The translations under genes were made by a program, and so were the position numbers. The notes under the pieces are model-generated. The model did not search any database and was not told the DNA's origin. It worked only from the letters and a program-made list of their open reading frames with translations. This document shows, one piece after another, positions 25,449 to 34,051 of a stretch of DNA of 64,000 nt; the stretch's first letter is position 1; each line of letters begins with the position of its first letter. The stretch comes from UBA8529 sp964390565 (GTDB taxonomy: Bacteria > Bacteroidota > Bacteroidia > Bacteroidales > Tenuifilaceae): positions 1 to 64,000 of the forward strand of contig CAYMII010000006.1 of NCBI GenBank assembly GCA_964390565.1, given 5' to 3'.

Positions 25449-28400
25449 ATGAAAGTTTACAAAATACTTATTCTGCTAATTATTAGTAGTTTATCCGTTT
25501 CAGCTCAGCTGAATAGGCTTGGTCATCCAATAATTCGTAACTACACCCCTGAAGAATATGGTGCCACAGAACAGAACTGGTCAGCAATTCAGGATGATAG
25601 AGGGGTTTTGTATGTAGGAAATGGCGAGAATGGAGTGCTTGAGTATGATGGGAAATCATGGCGTAAAATTCCTATTCCTAATAACTCTGAGGTTCGTTCA
25701 CTTGCAAAGGACGATGAAGGAACCATTTATGTAGGTGCAATTGGTGAGTTTGGCTATCTTAAGCCCGATCTAAATGGGGCAATGCAATTTGTTTCTTTAA
25801 ACTCTTTTAAGGACTCTATTAAAATTTCAAATATTTATAAAACCTATTTTTATAATGACAAAATATATTTTTGCTCATCAAAATATATTATCACCTACGA
25901 TAAGAAGAAAACCAACATAATAAATATTGATAAAAAATCGGAATACTACAACCTCTTTTCATTCATTGTTAACAACCGATTTTATGTAGGGAGTTTTGTT
26001 AAAGGACTGACTGAATTAATAAATGACAGTATTGTAAACGCACCTAATGGTTCTTTTTTTTCTAAAAAAGATATTTGGTTTATTCTACCTCTAGAACAAA
26101 ACAATGCTTTTGTAGGAACTGGCGAGGGCTTTTACATTTATAATCAGAATACTGGTGAAGTTAAACCTTATCAGGATAAACAACATATAACAAATAAACT
26201 ATTAGATGAATCTATTGCCTATTATGCGCTATTTCAACCGAATGGGAATTTTGGATTTGCGTTCCCTCAAGCTACAAGCTATAATTATGTTGAACTTGAT
26301 AAAAATGGCACCCCCTTCGAAGCAATTAACCCTTCAATTGGTTTAAAGGATGGTGCTATTACATTTCTTTATAATCCTACAAACGAAAAACAAGAACAAC
26401 CCCTTTGGTTAACGCACTTTAACGGTATTTCAAGAGCTGAAACACAATCATCATTCCGCCGATTTGGTGAAGAATCTGGTATAGACGGCATTATTACTGA
26501 CATTAAGCGCTATAACGGAACATTATATTTAGCCACGCTAAACGGTCTTTATAGGCAAGTATTTGAAAACGGGTTCTATAAATTTAAACTTGAACCTAAG
26601 GTAACGTCAAGTACTTGGTCGTTTGAAATATTCAACAATCCAGAAACAAACAAAAAATCTTTGATGGTCGCTTCGCTATCGGGTTTGTATGAAATTAATG
26701 AAAATGGTAGCATAAATTCAATAAGCGAACAATTTAAGAATGAAATTTCAATAGCTGGGTATAAAGTATTCCAATCACAAACTGAACCTTCGGTTTTATA
26801 TATTGGGTTGCAAGCAGGTTTAGCTAAAATGAAACTTTCAAAAGGAAAATGGAGCTGTGAATGGATAAAAAAATCAGCGATTCGTACAAATGTTAGAAAT
26901 ATAGGTGAAGACAACAATGGAAATCTTTGGCTAGGAACATATGTTGATGGCGTTGCAAGATATAATATCAAAACTGACAGCGTTACTTTTTACGGCCGAG
27001 AAAGTTCATTGCCTGGTCTAAAAGACATACTCGTTCTTAAAATCAATGATGAATTGTTGTTTTCAACATCAAAGGGTTTTTACAAATTCGATTATATAAC
27101 AAACAAGTTTGTCCCTTCTCCTCTTCCGGGTAGCAATAAACTTTACGAATATGGGATAAACAAATTTGCTAGTACAAAGAACGGTTATATTTTAGGTTGC
27201 TATGGCAGTAGTAGCTGGTATCAATTAGTTGAGATTGATAGTACTGGGAAAACGTCTATTAATGATATTCCCTTTAAACGATTACCTGATAAAAACAACG
27301 ACGGGTTATTCGTTGATGTTGATGGTACAATATGGGTATCAAAAGCTAAAGAACTTTATAGCTATAACCCAAACACAAAAAGAAATTATAGCCTCCCGTA
27401 TAATGCTCTTATTCGTAAAGTTAAAGTTCTTTCTAAGGAGGATACGGTTCTTTTTAATGGTTCATTTTATAAAATAGGGACCAATAAAAACATTATTGTT
27501 TCAGCATTTCAAAGCACCGATCAAATTATAAAACTCCCCTACCGATTCAATAGGCTTGTTTTTGAGTATAGCGCAACATTTTTCGAGAAAGAAGAAGATA
27601 CAGAGTATAGCTATTTCCTCGAAGGGGCTGATGATAATTGGTCTATCTGGAACAAAGAGACAAAAGCAACATATACAAACCTAAGAGAGGGAAACTATTC
27701 TTTCAAAGTTAAAGCCCGCAATATCTATGGTACCGAAAGTACCATAGCAGAATACAAATTCTCTATTTCGCCCCCTTGGTACAGAACTATTTTAGCTTGG
27801 ATACTTTACTCAATCCTATTCATTGTTCTTATTTGGGTTCTTGTTCGTTGGAACACCCGAAGGCTTATTGCTGAGAAGGAAGAACTTGAGAAAATTGTTA
27901 AGGAAAGAACGGCTGAGGTAGTTGCTCAAAAGGATGAGATTGAAGGTCAAAAAGAAAAAATATCACTCCAAAACGAGGAGATTAAGAGTAGTATCCATTA
28001 TGCTAGCCGTATCCAAGGTGCAATTCTCACTCCTAACGAGCAGATAGATCAGATCTTCGACGATTACTTTATTCTTTTCCTACCACGCGATATTGTAAGT
28101 GGTGATTTTTATTGGGTATCAAAGGTAGGAAATAAAAAGATTTGCGTTGTTGCAGACTGCACTGGTCATGGTGTACCTGGTGGTTTCATGAGCATGCTCG
28201 GGATGTCGTTCATCAACCAAATTGTTAATAAAGGTGCATGGAGTCATGCTGGCGATATTCTTAATCAGCTTAGGGCTTCAATTATTCATGCACTGCATCA
28301 AACGGGTGAAGTTGGCGGTAGCAAGGATGGTATGGATATAGCCATATATGTTATTGATGAGACAACAAATACGCTTGAATTCTCGGGGGCAAATAACCCA

Positions 28401-28733
28401 TTAATCCACATTCGTGGGGAAGAGCTCAACCATATCAAAGGCGATAAGATGCCTATCGGTATTCATATGCGGGCAAACGAACCATTTGCTACCACAACCC
28501 TACAACTCGAACCAGGTGATTGTATTTACACCTTCTCCGATGGTTATGCTGACCAATTTGGTGGCCCCGATCAGCGCAAATTCATGATTAAGAATTTGAA
28601 GGATCTATTGCTTGAAATTCACAATCAACCAATGGAAGAACAGCGCGATAGGTTACATAAAAACCTTCTCGATTGGCATGGCGATTCACCACGCATTGAT
28701 GATGTTGTTTTAATGGGCATAAGGATTAAATAA
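25449..28733 (+). CDS. Periplasmic beta-propeller sensor with cytoplasmic SpoIIE-type phosphatase
   Basis: This 1094-residue protein has a signal peptide (about 1-20, ending SVSAQ). A long Reg_prop-like beta-propeller (about 30-640) shows blades such as GNLWLGTYVDGVARYN. A Y_Y_Y domain follows (about 690-765, with FFLEGADDNWS-like sequence). A transmembrane segment lies at about 780-800, then a signalling coiled coil rich in Glu and Lys. The C-terminal 225 residues are a PP2C/SpoIIE phosphatase with SGDFYWVS, VADCTGHGVPGGFMSM and TFSDGYADQFGG; the Asp and Gly residues of these motifs bind two metal ions. The role inferred is reading a periplasmic ligand and dephosphorylating a cytoplasmic target such as an anti-sigma antagonist. 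The ligand and target are not apparent; there is no linked kinase. Confidence 0.9.
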   Translation: MKVYKILILLIISSLSVSAQLNRLGHPIIRNYTPEEYGATEQNWSAIQDDRGVLYVGNGENGVLEYDGKSWRKIPIPNNSEVRSLAKDDEGTIYVGAIGEFGYLKPDLNGAMQFVSLNSFKDSIKISNIYKTYFYNDKIYFCSSKYIITYDKKKTNIINIDKKSEYYNLFSFIVNNRFYVGSFVKGLTELINDSIVNAPNGSFFSKKDIWFILPLEQNNAFVGTGEGFYIYNQNTGEVKPYQDKQHITNKLLDESIAYYALFQPNGNFGFAFPQATSYNYVELDKNGTPFEAINPSIGLKDGAITFLYNPTNEKQEQPLWLTHFNGISRAETQSSFRRFGEESGIDGIITDIKRYNGTLYLATLNGLYRQVFENGFYKFKLEPKVTSSTWSFEIFNNPETNKKSLMVASLSGLYEINENGSINSISEQFKNEISIAGYKVFQSQTEPSVLYIGLQAGLAKMKLSKGKWSCEWIKKSAIRTNVRNIGEDNNGNLWLGTYVDGVARYNIKTDSVTFYGRESSLPGLKDILVLKINDELLFSTSKGFYKFDYITNKFVPSPLPGSNKLYEYGINKFASTKNGYILGCYGSSSWYQLVEIDSTGKTSINDIPFKRLPDKNNDGLFVDVDGTIWVSKAKELYSYNPNTKRNYSLPYNALIRKVKVLSKEDTVLFNGSFYKIGTNKNIIVSAFQSTDQIIKLPYRFNRLVFEYSATFFEKEEDTEYSYFLEGADDNWSIWNKETKATYTNLREGNYSFKVKARNIYGTESTIAEYKFSISPPWYRTILAWILYSILFIVLIWVLVRWNTRRLIAEKEELEKIVKERTAEVVAQKDEIEGQKEKISLQNEEIKSSIHYASRIQGAILTPNEQIDQIFDDYFILFLPRDIVSGDFYWVSKVGNKKICVVADCTGHGVPGGFMSMLGMSFINQIVNKGAWSHAGDILNQLRASIIHALHQTGEVGGSKDGMDIAIYVIDETTNTLEFSGANNPLIHIRGEELNHIKGDKMPIGIHMRANEPFATTTLQLEPGDCIYTFSDGYADQFGGPDQRKFMIKNLKDLLLEIHNQPMEEQRDRLHKNLLDWHGDSPRIDDVVLMGIRIK

Positions 28734-28764
28734 TTTGCTTAATCAATGGTTATGAGTTTTTTTC

Positions 28765-28772
28765 TAATTTTG
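28765..28772 (+). promoter_or_regulatory. Possible -7 promoter box
   Basis: TAATTTTG matches the Bacteroidota -7 consensus TAnnTTTG, 24 bases before the next start codon. No TTG-type -33 element stands at the preferred distance. Confidence 0.35.
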
Positions 28773-28796
28773 CTTCAACCTTAAAAATCAAAAACA

Positions 28797-29798
28797 TTGG
28801 AAATAAATCTCATTATCAGGGAACTCCTTGCAAAGCACGATTATATCAGCCTGCCCGGCGTTGGCAGTTTTTCACAAAAATATGAACCTGCTTTCCCATC
28901 GGCTGATGGGAAAAGTTTTATTCCACCAAAGCAGGTAATCTCATTTGATACCTCGCGGACATTTAATGATGAGGCAATTGAAAATTATCTTTGCGACAAA
29001 ATGGGCATTAGCCATTCCGAAGCAGCCAATTTACTTAAGATATTTATCGATAAGCTAATCTATAACCTCGATAAAGGAAGGCCTGTAAAATTTGAGAATG
29101 TTGGTGAACTCTTTAAAAACAAGAAAGGTAAAATTAGGTTCGAGCAAGCTCAGGATAGCGATGCAGCCATTGCAACTTATGGCTTAAAAACACTTGAGGT
29201 TGAGCAAGTTTCATCAAAGAAAAAAGGAAAGGTTAAAGAAATTCAACATTCTGTTAAAAGCGATAGCAAATCAAAATCATCATCTGCTAAGGTATTGGTA
29301 ATTTTCTCAATAATTATAGGAGTTGCAGCAATTATTGCTGTTTTTGTTTTCATCCCTGAACTCCGTGTTTGGGAGAGATATCTTAATAAAAATCAAATAG
29401 TTGAAAATTCTAAGACAGATACTTTAGATAAACAGGTCATAAACAATAATTCTATTCCAGCCGACTCATCAATTGCCAAAAAGGATTCTATCCAAGAAAA
29501 AGTAGATCAGAGCATTACTGATAAAAATGTTAAAAAAACTGCCCTTTACTACGAAGAACCTAAAGTTCAAGAAAGTAAAACCTATTATATCATTGTCGGT
29601 AGTTTTGGGAAAATTGAGAATGCTCAGAAATTGATAGATAAATACAAAGAGCAAGGCTATAATCCTGAGGTTATCAAAGGTGGTAATATGTTTAGGGTCT
29701 CTATTAGCCGAACTACAGATAAAAGTAAATCGTTGAGCGATTTAAACAAATTTAAATCCGATAATCCTAACGAATCTGTCTGGATATTAGGGATGTAA
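28797..29798 (+). CDS. HU-domain / SPOR-domain membrane protein
   Basis: This 333-residue protein begins with a TTG codon. The first 115 residues form a CCDC81-type bacterial HU-like pair (NLIIRELLAKHDYISLPGVG ... RPVKFENVGELF), the fold used by DNA-bending HU proteins. A basic linker follows, then one transmembrane helix at about residues 165-187. A Ser/Asp/Lys-rich periplasmic linker leads to a C-terminal SPOR domain (about 260-333, YYIIVGSFGKIENAQKLI). SPOR domains bind septal peptidoglycan with stripped stem peptides, so the protein links a possible cytoplasmic DNA-binding part to the division-site wall. This architecture is common in Bacteroidota; its job is inferred. Confidence 0.88.
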   Translation: MEINLIIRELLAKHDYISLPGVGSFSQKYEPAFPSADGKSFIPPKQVISFDTSRTFNDEAIENYLCDKMGISHSEAANLLKIFIDKLIYNLDKGRPVKFENVGELFKNKKGKIRFEQAQDSDAAIATYGLKTLEVEQVSSKKKGKVKEIQHSVKSDSKSKSSSAKVLVIFSIIIGVAAIIAVFVFIPELRVWERYLNKNQIVENSKTDTLDKQVINNNSIPADSSIAKKDSIQEKVDQSITDKNVKKTALYYEEPKVQESKTYYIIVGSFGKIENAQKLIDKYKEQGYNPEVIKGGNMFRVSISRTTDKSKSLSDLNKFKSDNPNESVWILGM

Positions 29799-29836
29799 CT
29801 GTATTATTCATTTTTCAACCATCAAACCCATTCGCC

Positions 29837-32503
29837 ATGAGAGTAATTAAAACTATTCATTGGGTACTCCTTTTTTCCCTAATCAACCTATCACTATTTG
29901 CTCAGGAAAAGCACTTCATTACTGATCCAAAATATAGAGAACTCGTTCATTCCCAGTTTATGAAGAGTAAGGATTTAGCAAAGGGAAGAGACAATATCCT
30001 TTTTAAGGTATTAAGTAGTCCTATAACACTAGAGCAAAAAGAGGCTTTGGAGTTCCTTTATGCATTTATGCCCCTTAGCGATTTGGCTATGCATAATGGT
30101 GATTATATCCTTGGTCAAGCAACGTCAGCCATTAAAGCAAGAGATTTTTTTTCTTGGGGTAAAACCATTCCCGAAGATATTTTTAGACACTTCGTTCTCC
30201 CCTACCGCACAAATAACGAGTATACCGATACCGCACGTCAGGTTTTTTACCGTGAGCTGAAAGATAGAATTAAAGGTATGAGCATGTACAATGCTGCCCT
30301 TGAGGTTAACCACTGGTGTCACGAGAAGGTTTCATATAAAGGTTCTGATGAGCGAACCTCTGGTCCGCTAACAACTGTTCGCAATGCGCTTGGACGCTGC
30401 GGTGAAGAGTCGACTTTTACTGTTTCGGCAATGAGAGCTGTTTCTATACCTGCTCGTCAAGTTTACACTCCTCGCTGGGCTCATACCGACGATAACCATG
30501 CTTGGGTTGAAGTATGGGTCGATGGGAAATGGTACTTCCTTGGTGCATGTGAACCTGAATCAGAACTCAATATGGGCTGGTTTGCAGCTCCTGCAAAGCG
30601 TGCCATGATGACCCATACTGTTGTTTTTGGTCAATATCAAGGTTCGGAGGAGAAATTACAAATAGATGATAAGTATACACGCGTAAACCTTCTTGCTAAC
30701 TACGCTGCAACTAAAGAAATTGCTGTAAAAGTTTTGGATGAAAAAGGAATACCTGTCTCAAATGCAAAGGTTGAGTTAATGCTATACAATTATGCTGAGT
30801 TTTATCCAATTGCTACGAAATATAGCGATTCTAAAGGCAAATGCTCATCCATAACTGGCTATGGCGATTTAATTGTTTGGGCATCGAAAGGTGTTAGATT
30901 TGGTTATCAAAAAGTTTCGGGCAGTTCCTCTGATACAACTATTATCAAAATTGAAAAATCAAGTTTTAAAACTTTTACCGAATCCTTCGATATCGTTCCT
31001 CCAATTGTTCAACCAGTTTCATCGGCTGATGCTGGAAAAGCAGCAGAAAATAATATTCGCTTGCAAAATGAGGATGCCATCCGTAACGCATATATATCAA
31101 CATTCATCGATTCTTTAGCCATAAACAAGTTTGCTCAATCAAAAGGTTTTAAATCAAAAGATATTGCCCCTTTCCTAATCAATAGTCGCGGAAACTGGAA
31201 GGAGATATACGGTTTTATTAACTCTCTAGAACCAAAAGATACAGCAATTGGGTTGGCCATTCTTCGCAATATCTCAGAAAAAGATTTGCATGATGTAATT
31301 TCAACAACTCTTACAGATCATTTAAAAAGCATAAACAAATTCTCAAGCATTGATAAAAACATCACCAAAGAAAACTATAACCAATATATACTTGCACCTC
31401 GCATTGGGAGAGAGTTTGTTACAATTTGGCGGAGCTTTTTACAACAGGCATTTTCAAAAACAGAGGTTGAGAAATTCAGAACAAACCCTCAACTACTTAT
31501 TAATTGGATAGTTCAAAATATTAAGATAGATACTGTTAGCAACTACTATAACGTTCCTCTAAGCCCCGAAAGCGTTTATGAGATGAGAGTTGCCGATAAA
31601 TATTCGCGTAACGTATTCTTTGTTGCTGCTTGCCGTAGTTTTGGAGTTCCCGCTCGTATTGAAACAGCAACTCGTAAACCTCAATATCTACAAGGAAATA
31701 GTTGGATTGATGTGCTTTTCGAAAAGCAGATTGTTACAGAACTACCTAAAGGAGAAGTGGTGCTCATCAACCAAACCGATGATAAAAACTTTGTACCTCA
31801 ATACTACACTCATTTTACAATTGCTCGACTCGATAAGGGTCAATTTACAACTCTTGATTACGAGTTCGATCCGATTTTAAAAACCTTCCCTTGCAAGTTG
31901 AACCTCGAAGAGGGCTACTACCGATTGATGACAGGCAACAGATTAAATGATGGCTCGGTAAAGTGCAGAATCGAGTATTTCAACGTTGAGAAAGGGAAGT
32001 CTATCAGCCTTCCAATCATAGTCCTACCAATGGAGGCCCAAACTGGAGTTCTTGGGAAAGCCGAAACATCGGCTGGGTTCAAATCGCTCGATAATATCGA
32101 TTTTATGCTTAGTTGCTTTATGAGCATTAAAGATAAAGCATTGGTTGTTGCTGTGATCGATCCCGATAAAGAGCCTACCAAACACTTGATGGAGGATATT
32201 AAGCTGGTTAAGAAAGGTATTGATGATTGGGGCGGTCAAGTACTTTTCATTGTTGCAAAAGATAAATTGAATAAGACATTTGACCCAACTGTATATAAAG
32301 AACTTCCACGTAGTTGCTTCTTTGGCTACGATTCAACAGGAGATATTACTAATGCTATCGACTTGATGTGCGGCCAGAACCCGGGTCCTCAATCCCCTCA
32401 AATATCAATTATCAACCCCAATGGCGAAATTATCTTTTACTCCGAAGGCTATAGCATCGGGATGGGTGAAACGATTTTGAAGAATCTTAAAAGCGATAAG
32501 TGA
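29837..32503 (+). CDS. Secreted transglutaminase-like protein with second degenerate core and thioredoxin-like tail
   Basis: This 888-residue protein has a signal peptide (about 1-22). The transglutaminase core shows Cys188 in LGRCGEES, SIPARQVYTPRW, and His221 in DNHAWVEVW, followed by KWYFLGACEPES. A carboxypeptidase-regulatory-like domain comes next (about 290-370, VLDEKGIPVSNAKVELM). A second region around residues 575-640 has the same frame (AACRSFGVPARIETATR, then NSWIDV), but Lys replaces the catalytic Cys position and Ser the His. The last 150 residues look like a thioredoxin-fold domain without a CxxC. Such proteins act on proteins or peptides in the periplasm or at the surface; the substrate is unknown. 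A 14-base tandem repeat overlaps the stop codon. Confidence 0.85.
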   Translation: MRVIKTIHWVLLFSLINLSLFAQEKHFITDPKYRELVHSQFMKSKDLAKGRDNILFKVLSSPITLEQKEALEFLYAFMPLSDLAMHNGDYILGQATSAIKARDFFSWGKTIPEDIFRHFVLPYRTNNEYTDTARQVFYRELKDRIKGMSMYNAALEVNHWCHEKVSYKGSDERTSGPLTTVRNALGRCGEESTFTVSAMRAVSIPARQVYTPRWAHTDDNHAWVEVWVDGKWYFLGACEPESELNMGWFAAPAKRAMMTHTVVFGQYQGSEEKLQIDDKYTRVNLLANYAATKEIAVKVLDEKGIPVSNAKVELMLYNYAEFYPIATKYSDSKGKCSSITGYGDLIVWASKGVRFGYQKVSGSSSDTTIIKIEKSSFKTFTESFDIVPPIVQPVSSADAGKAAENNIRLQNEDAIRNAYISTFIDSLAINKFAQSKGFKSKDIAPFLINSRGNWKEIYGFINSLEPKDTAIGLAILRNISEKDLHDVISTTLTDHLKSINKFSSIDKNITKENYNQYILAPRIGREFVTIWRSFLQQAFSKTEVEKFRTNPQLLINWIVQNIKIDTVSNYYNVPLSPESVYEMRVADKYSRNVFFVAACRSFGVPARIETATRKPQYLQGNSWIDVLFEKQIVTELPKGEVVLINQTDDKNFVPQYYTHFTIARLDKGQFTTLDYEFDPILKTFPCKLNLEEGYYRLMTGNRLNDGSVKCRIEYFNVEKGKSISLPIIVLPMEAQTGVLGKAETSAGFKSLDNIDFMLSCFMSIKDKALVVAVIDPDKEPTKHLMEDIKLVKKGIDDWGGQVLFIVAKDKLNKTFDPTVYKELPRSCFFGYDSTGDITNAIDLMCGQNPGPQSPQISIINPNGEIIFYSEGYSIGMGETILKNLKSDK

Positions 32504-32528
32504 AAAGCGACAAGTGTCAAGCGAAAGA
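32491..32528 (+). repeat. 14-bp tandem repeat
   Basis: Two 14-base units and a partial third (AAGCGATAAGTGAA, AAGCGACAAGTGTC, AAGCGAAAGA) overlap the stop codon of the transglutaminase-like gene. Confidence 0.65.
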
Positions 32529-32573
32529 TTATTTGTAAATAATTCAAGAATACTTTTAAAACTAAAAAACTAG

Positions 32574-33308
32574 ATGTTAATCCTTGAGGTTTGTGCAAAT
32601 TCACTACAAAGTTCCATAAACGCTCAGCAAGCCGGGGCTCAAAGAATTGAACTGTGTGAAAATCTGGAGCAAGGTGGGACGACTCCCTCCTTTGGGCTTT
32701 TGACATTGGCACGAAAGCACCTCAATATCAAAATAAATGTGTTGATTCGACCACACTCAGGAGATTTCTTATACACCGATTTAGAATACCAAGTTATTAA
32801 AGAGGATATAAGAATAGCAAAGCAATTAGGCGCCGATGGTGTTGTTTGCGGAATTCTTCTTCCAACCGGGGATGTTGATGTTGAACGCACAAAACAGCTA
32901 GTTGAACTTGCAAAGCCCATGTCGTTTACATTCCATCGTGCATTCGATTTTACTAATGATCCTTTCAAAGCGTTAGATGATGTTATATCAACTGGAGCAG
33001 ACAGAATACTAACATCAGGTCAACAACCAACAGCAATTCAGGGAGTTCATCTGATTTGGGATTTGGTAAAATCGGCCAAAGGCCGAATCATTATAATGCC
33101 CGGCAGCGGCGTAAATGCTGATAATATTGAATATCTAATAGAAACGGGAGCAGCCGAGTTCCATATGAGCGGAACATCTCCGATTGAAAGCGGTATGACA
33201 TTCCGAAAATGGGGAATGTCATTAGGTAATCCTGATGGAGATTATAGTTTATTAGAGAGCAATATTGAAAACATAAAATCTGTATTAAACATACTAAATG
33301 GCAACTAG
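32574..33308 (+). CDS. cutC: CutC family protein
   Basis: This 244-residue protein is the full length of the family and starts LILEVCANSLQSSINAQQAG. Family hallmarks include the N-terminal Glu of LEVC, the IRPHSGDFLYTD segment, FHRAFD, DRILTSG and IIMPGSGVNADN, which together make a TIM barrel. CutC has been linked to copper homeostasis in Escherichia coli, but a direct role in copper handling is disputed and the biochemical activity is unsettled. No copper transporter lies nearby. It follows the transglutaminase-like gene by 70 bases and precedes phoB. Confidence 0.92.
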   Translation: MLILEVCANSLQSSINAQQAGAQRIELCENLEQGGTTPSFGLLTLARKHLNIKINVLIRPHSGDFLYTDLEYQVIKEDIRIAKQLGADGVVCGILLPTGDVDVERTKQLVELAKPMSFTFHRAFDFTNDPFKALDDVISTGADRILTSGQQPTAIQGVHLIWDLVKSAKGRIIIMPGSGVNADNIEYLIETGAAEFHMSGTSPIESGMTFRKWGMSLGNPDGDYSLLESNIENIKSVLNILNGN

Positions 33309-33320
33309 GAGGTAATTAAT

Positions 33321-33328
33321 TACCTTTG
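33321..33328 (+). promoter_or_regulatory. Probable -7 box of the phoB-phoR operon
   Basis: TACCTTTG matches TAnnTTTG exactly, 30 bases ahead of the GTG start of the response regulator and after the cutC stop. The -33 element is not clear. Confidence 0.45.
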
Positions 33329-33358
33329 TAATATACTACATCAGATAAGCCATTCACT

Positions 33359-34051
33359 GTGGATTTTAAAAAGAAGAAAATACTAATTGTCGATGATGAA
33401 GAGGATCTTTGCGAGATTCTCCAGTACAACTTTGAGAATGCAGGGTATATAGCTGAAGTAGCCTATTCCGCTGAAGATGCTATTAAAAAAAACATCCATG
33501 AGTTCGATATCTGCCTGCTAGATGTTATGATGGGTTCAATATCAGGTTTTGAGTTGGCAGGTATAATCCGAAAAGAAATGGGTTTAAGTACTCCTATAAT
33601 CTTTCTTACAGCAAAAGATACTGAACCCGATATCCTTACTGGTTTTAACCTTGGTGCTGATGACTATATAGCCAAACCTTTCTCAATAAATGAGCTAATT
33701 GCTAGAGTTAATGCTGTTCTTAACCGTACTCGAGCAAGTAAAACCAATACTGATTTACCAATTAAATTTGGAGATATTGAGGTAGATTTGATAAACAAGC
33801 GGGTTCAAATTGCTGGTAAAAGGCTTGATCTTACAAAAAAGGAGTACAAGATATTGAAACTGTTCCTTGAGAATCAAGGTAAAATCTACTCGCGAGAAGA
33901 TCTCCTCCATCTTGTTTGGGGTGATGAGATTGTTGTTAGTGAGCGTACTGTAGACGTTAACATTACCCGATTACGCAATAAACTGGGGCAATATGGACAA
34001 CATCTGAAAAATAAAACGGGATTTGGTTACTTTTTCGAAATTGAAATATGA
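33359..34051 (+). CDS. phoB: OmpR/PhoB-family response regulator
   Basis: This 230-residue protein starts at a GTG codon (DFKKKKILIVDDEEDL). The receiver domain has the acidic pair in VDDEED, the phosphorylated Asp55 in CLLDVMMG, the switch region FLTAKD and Lys106 in AKPF. A winged-helix DNA-binding domain follows (about 130-228, LTKKEYKILKLFLENQG and SERTVDVNITRLRNKLG). The gene overlaps the kinase gene by four bases (ATGA), and the neighbours are phosphate transport genes, so it is most likely the phosphate regulator PhoB. It probably binds the hexamer array upstream of the porin gene. The name rests on context as well as family. Confidence 0.85.
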   Translation: MDFKKKKILIVDDEEDLCEILQYNFENAGYIAEVAYSAEDAIKKNIHEFDICLLDVMMGSISGFELAGIIRKEMGLSTPIIFLTAKDTEPDILTGFNLGADDYIAKPFSINELIARVNAVLNRTRASKTNTDLPIKFGDIEVDLINKRVQIAGKRLDLTKKEYKILKLFLENQGKIYSREDLLHLVWGDEIVVSERTVDVNITRLRNKLGQYGQHLKNKTGFGYFFEIEI

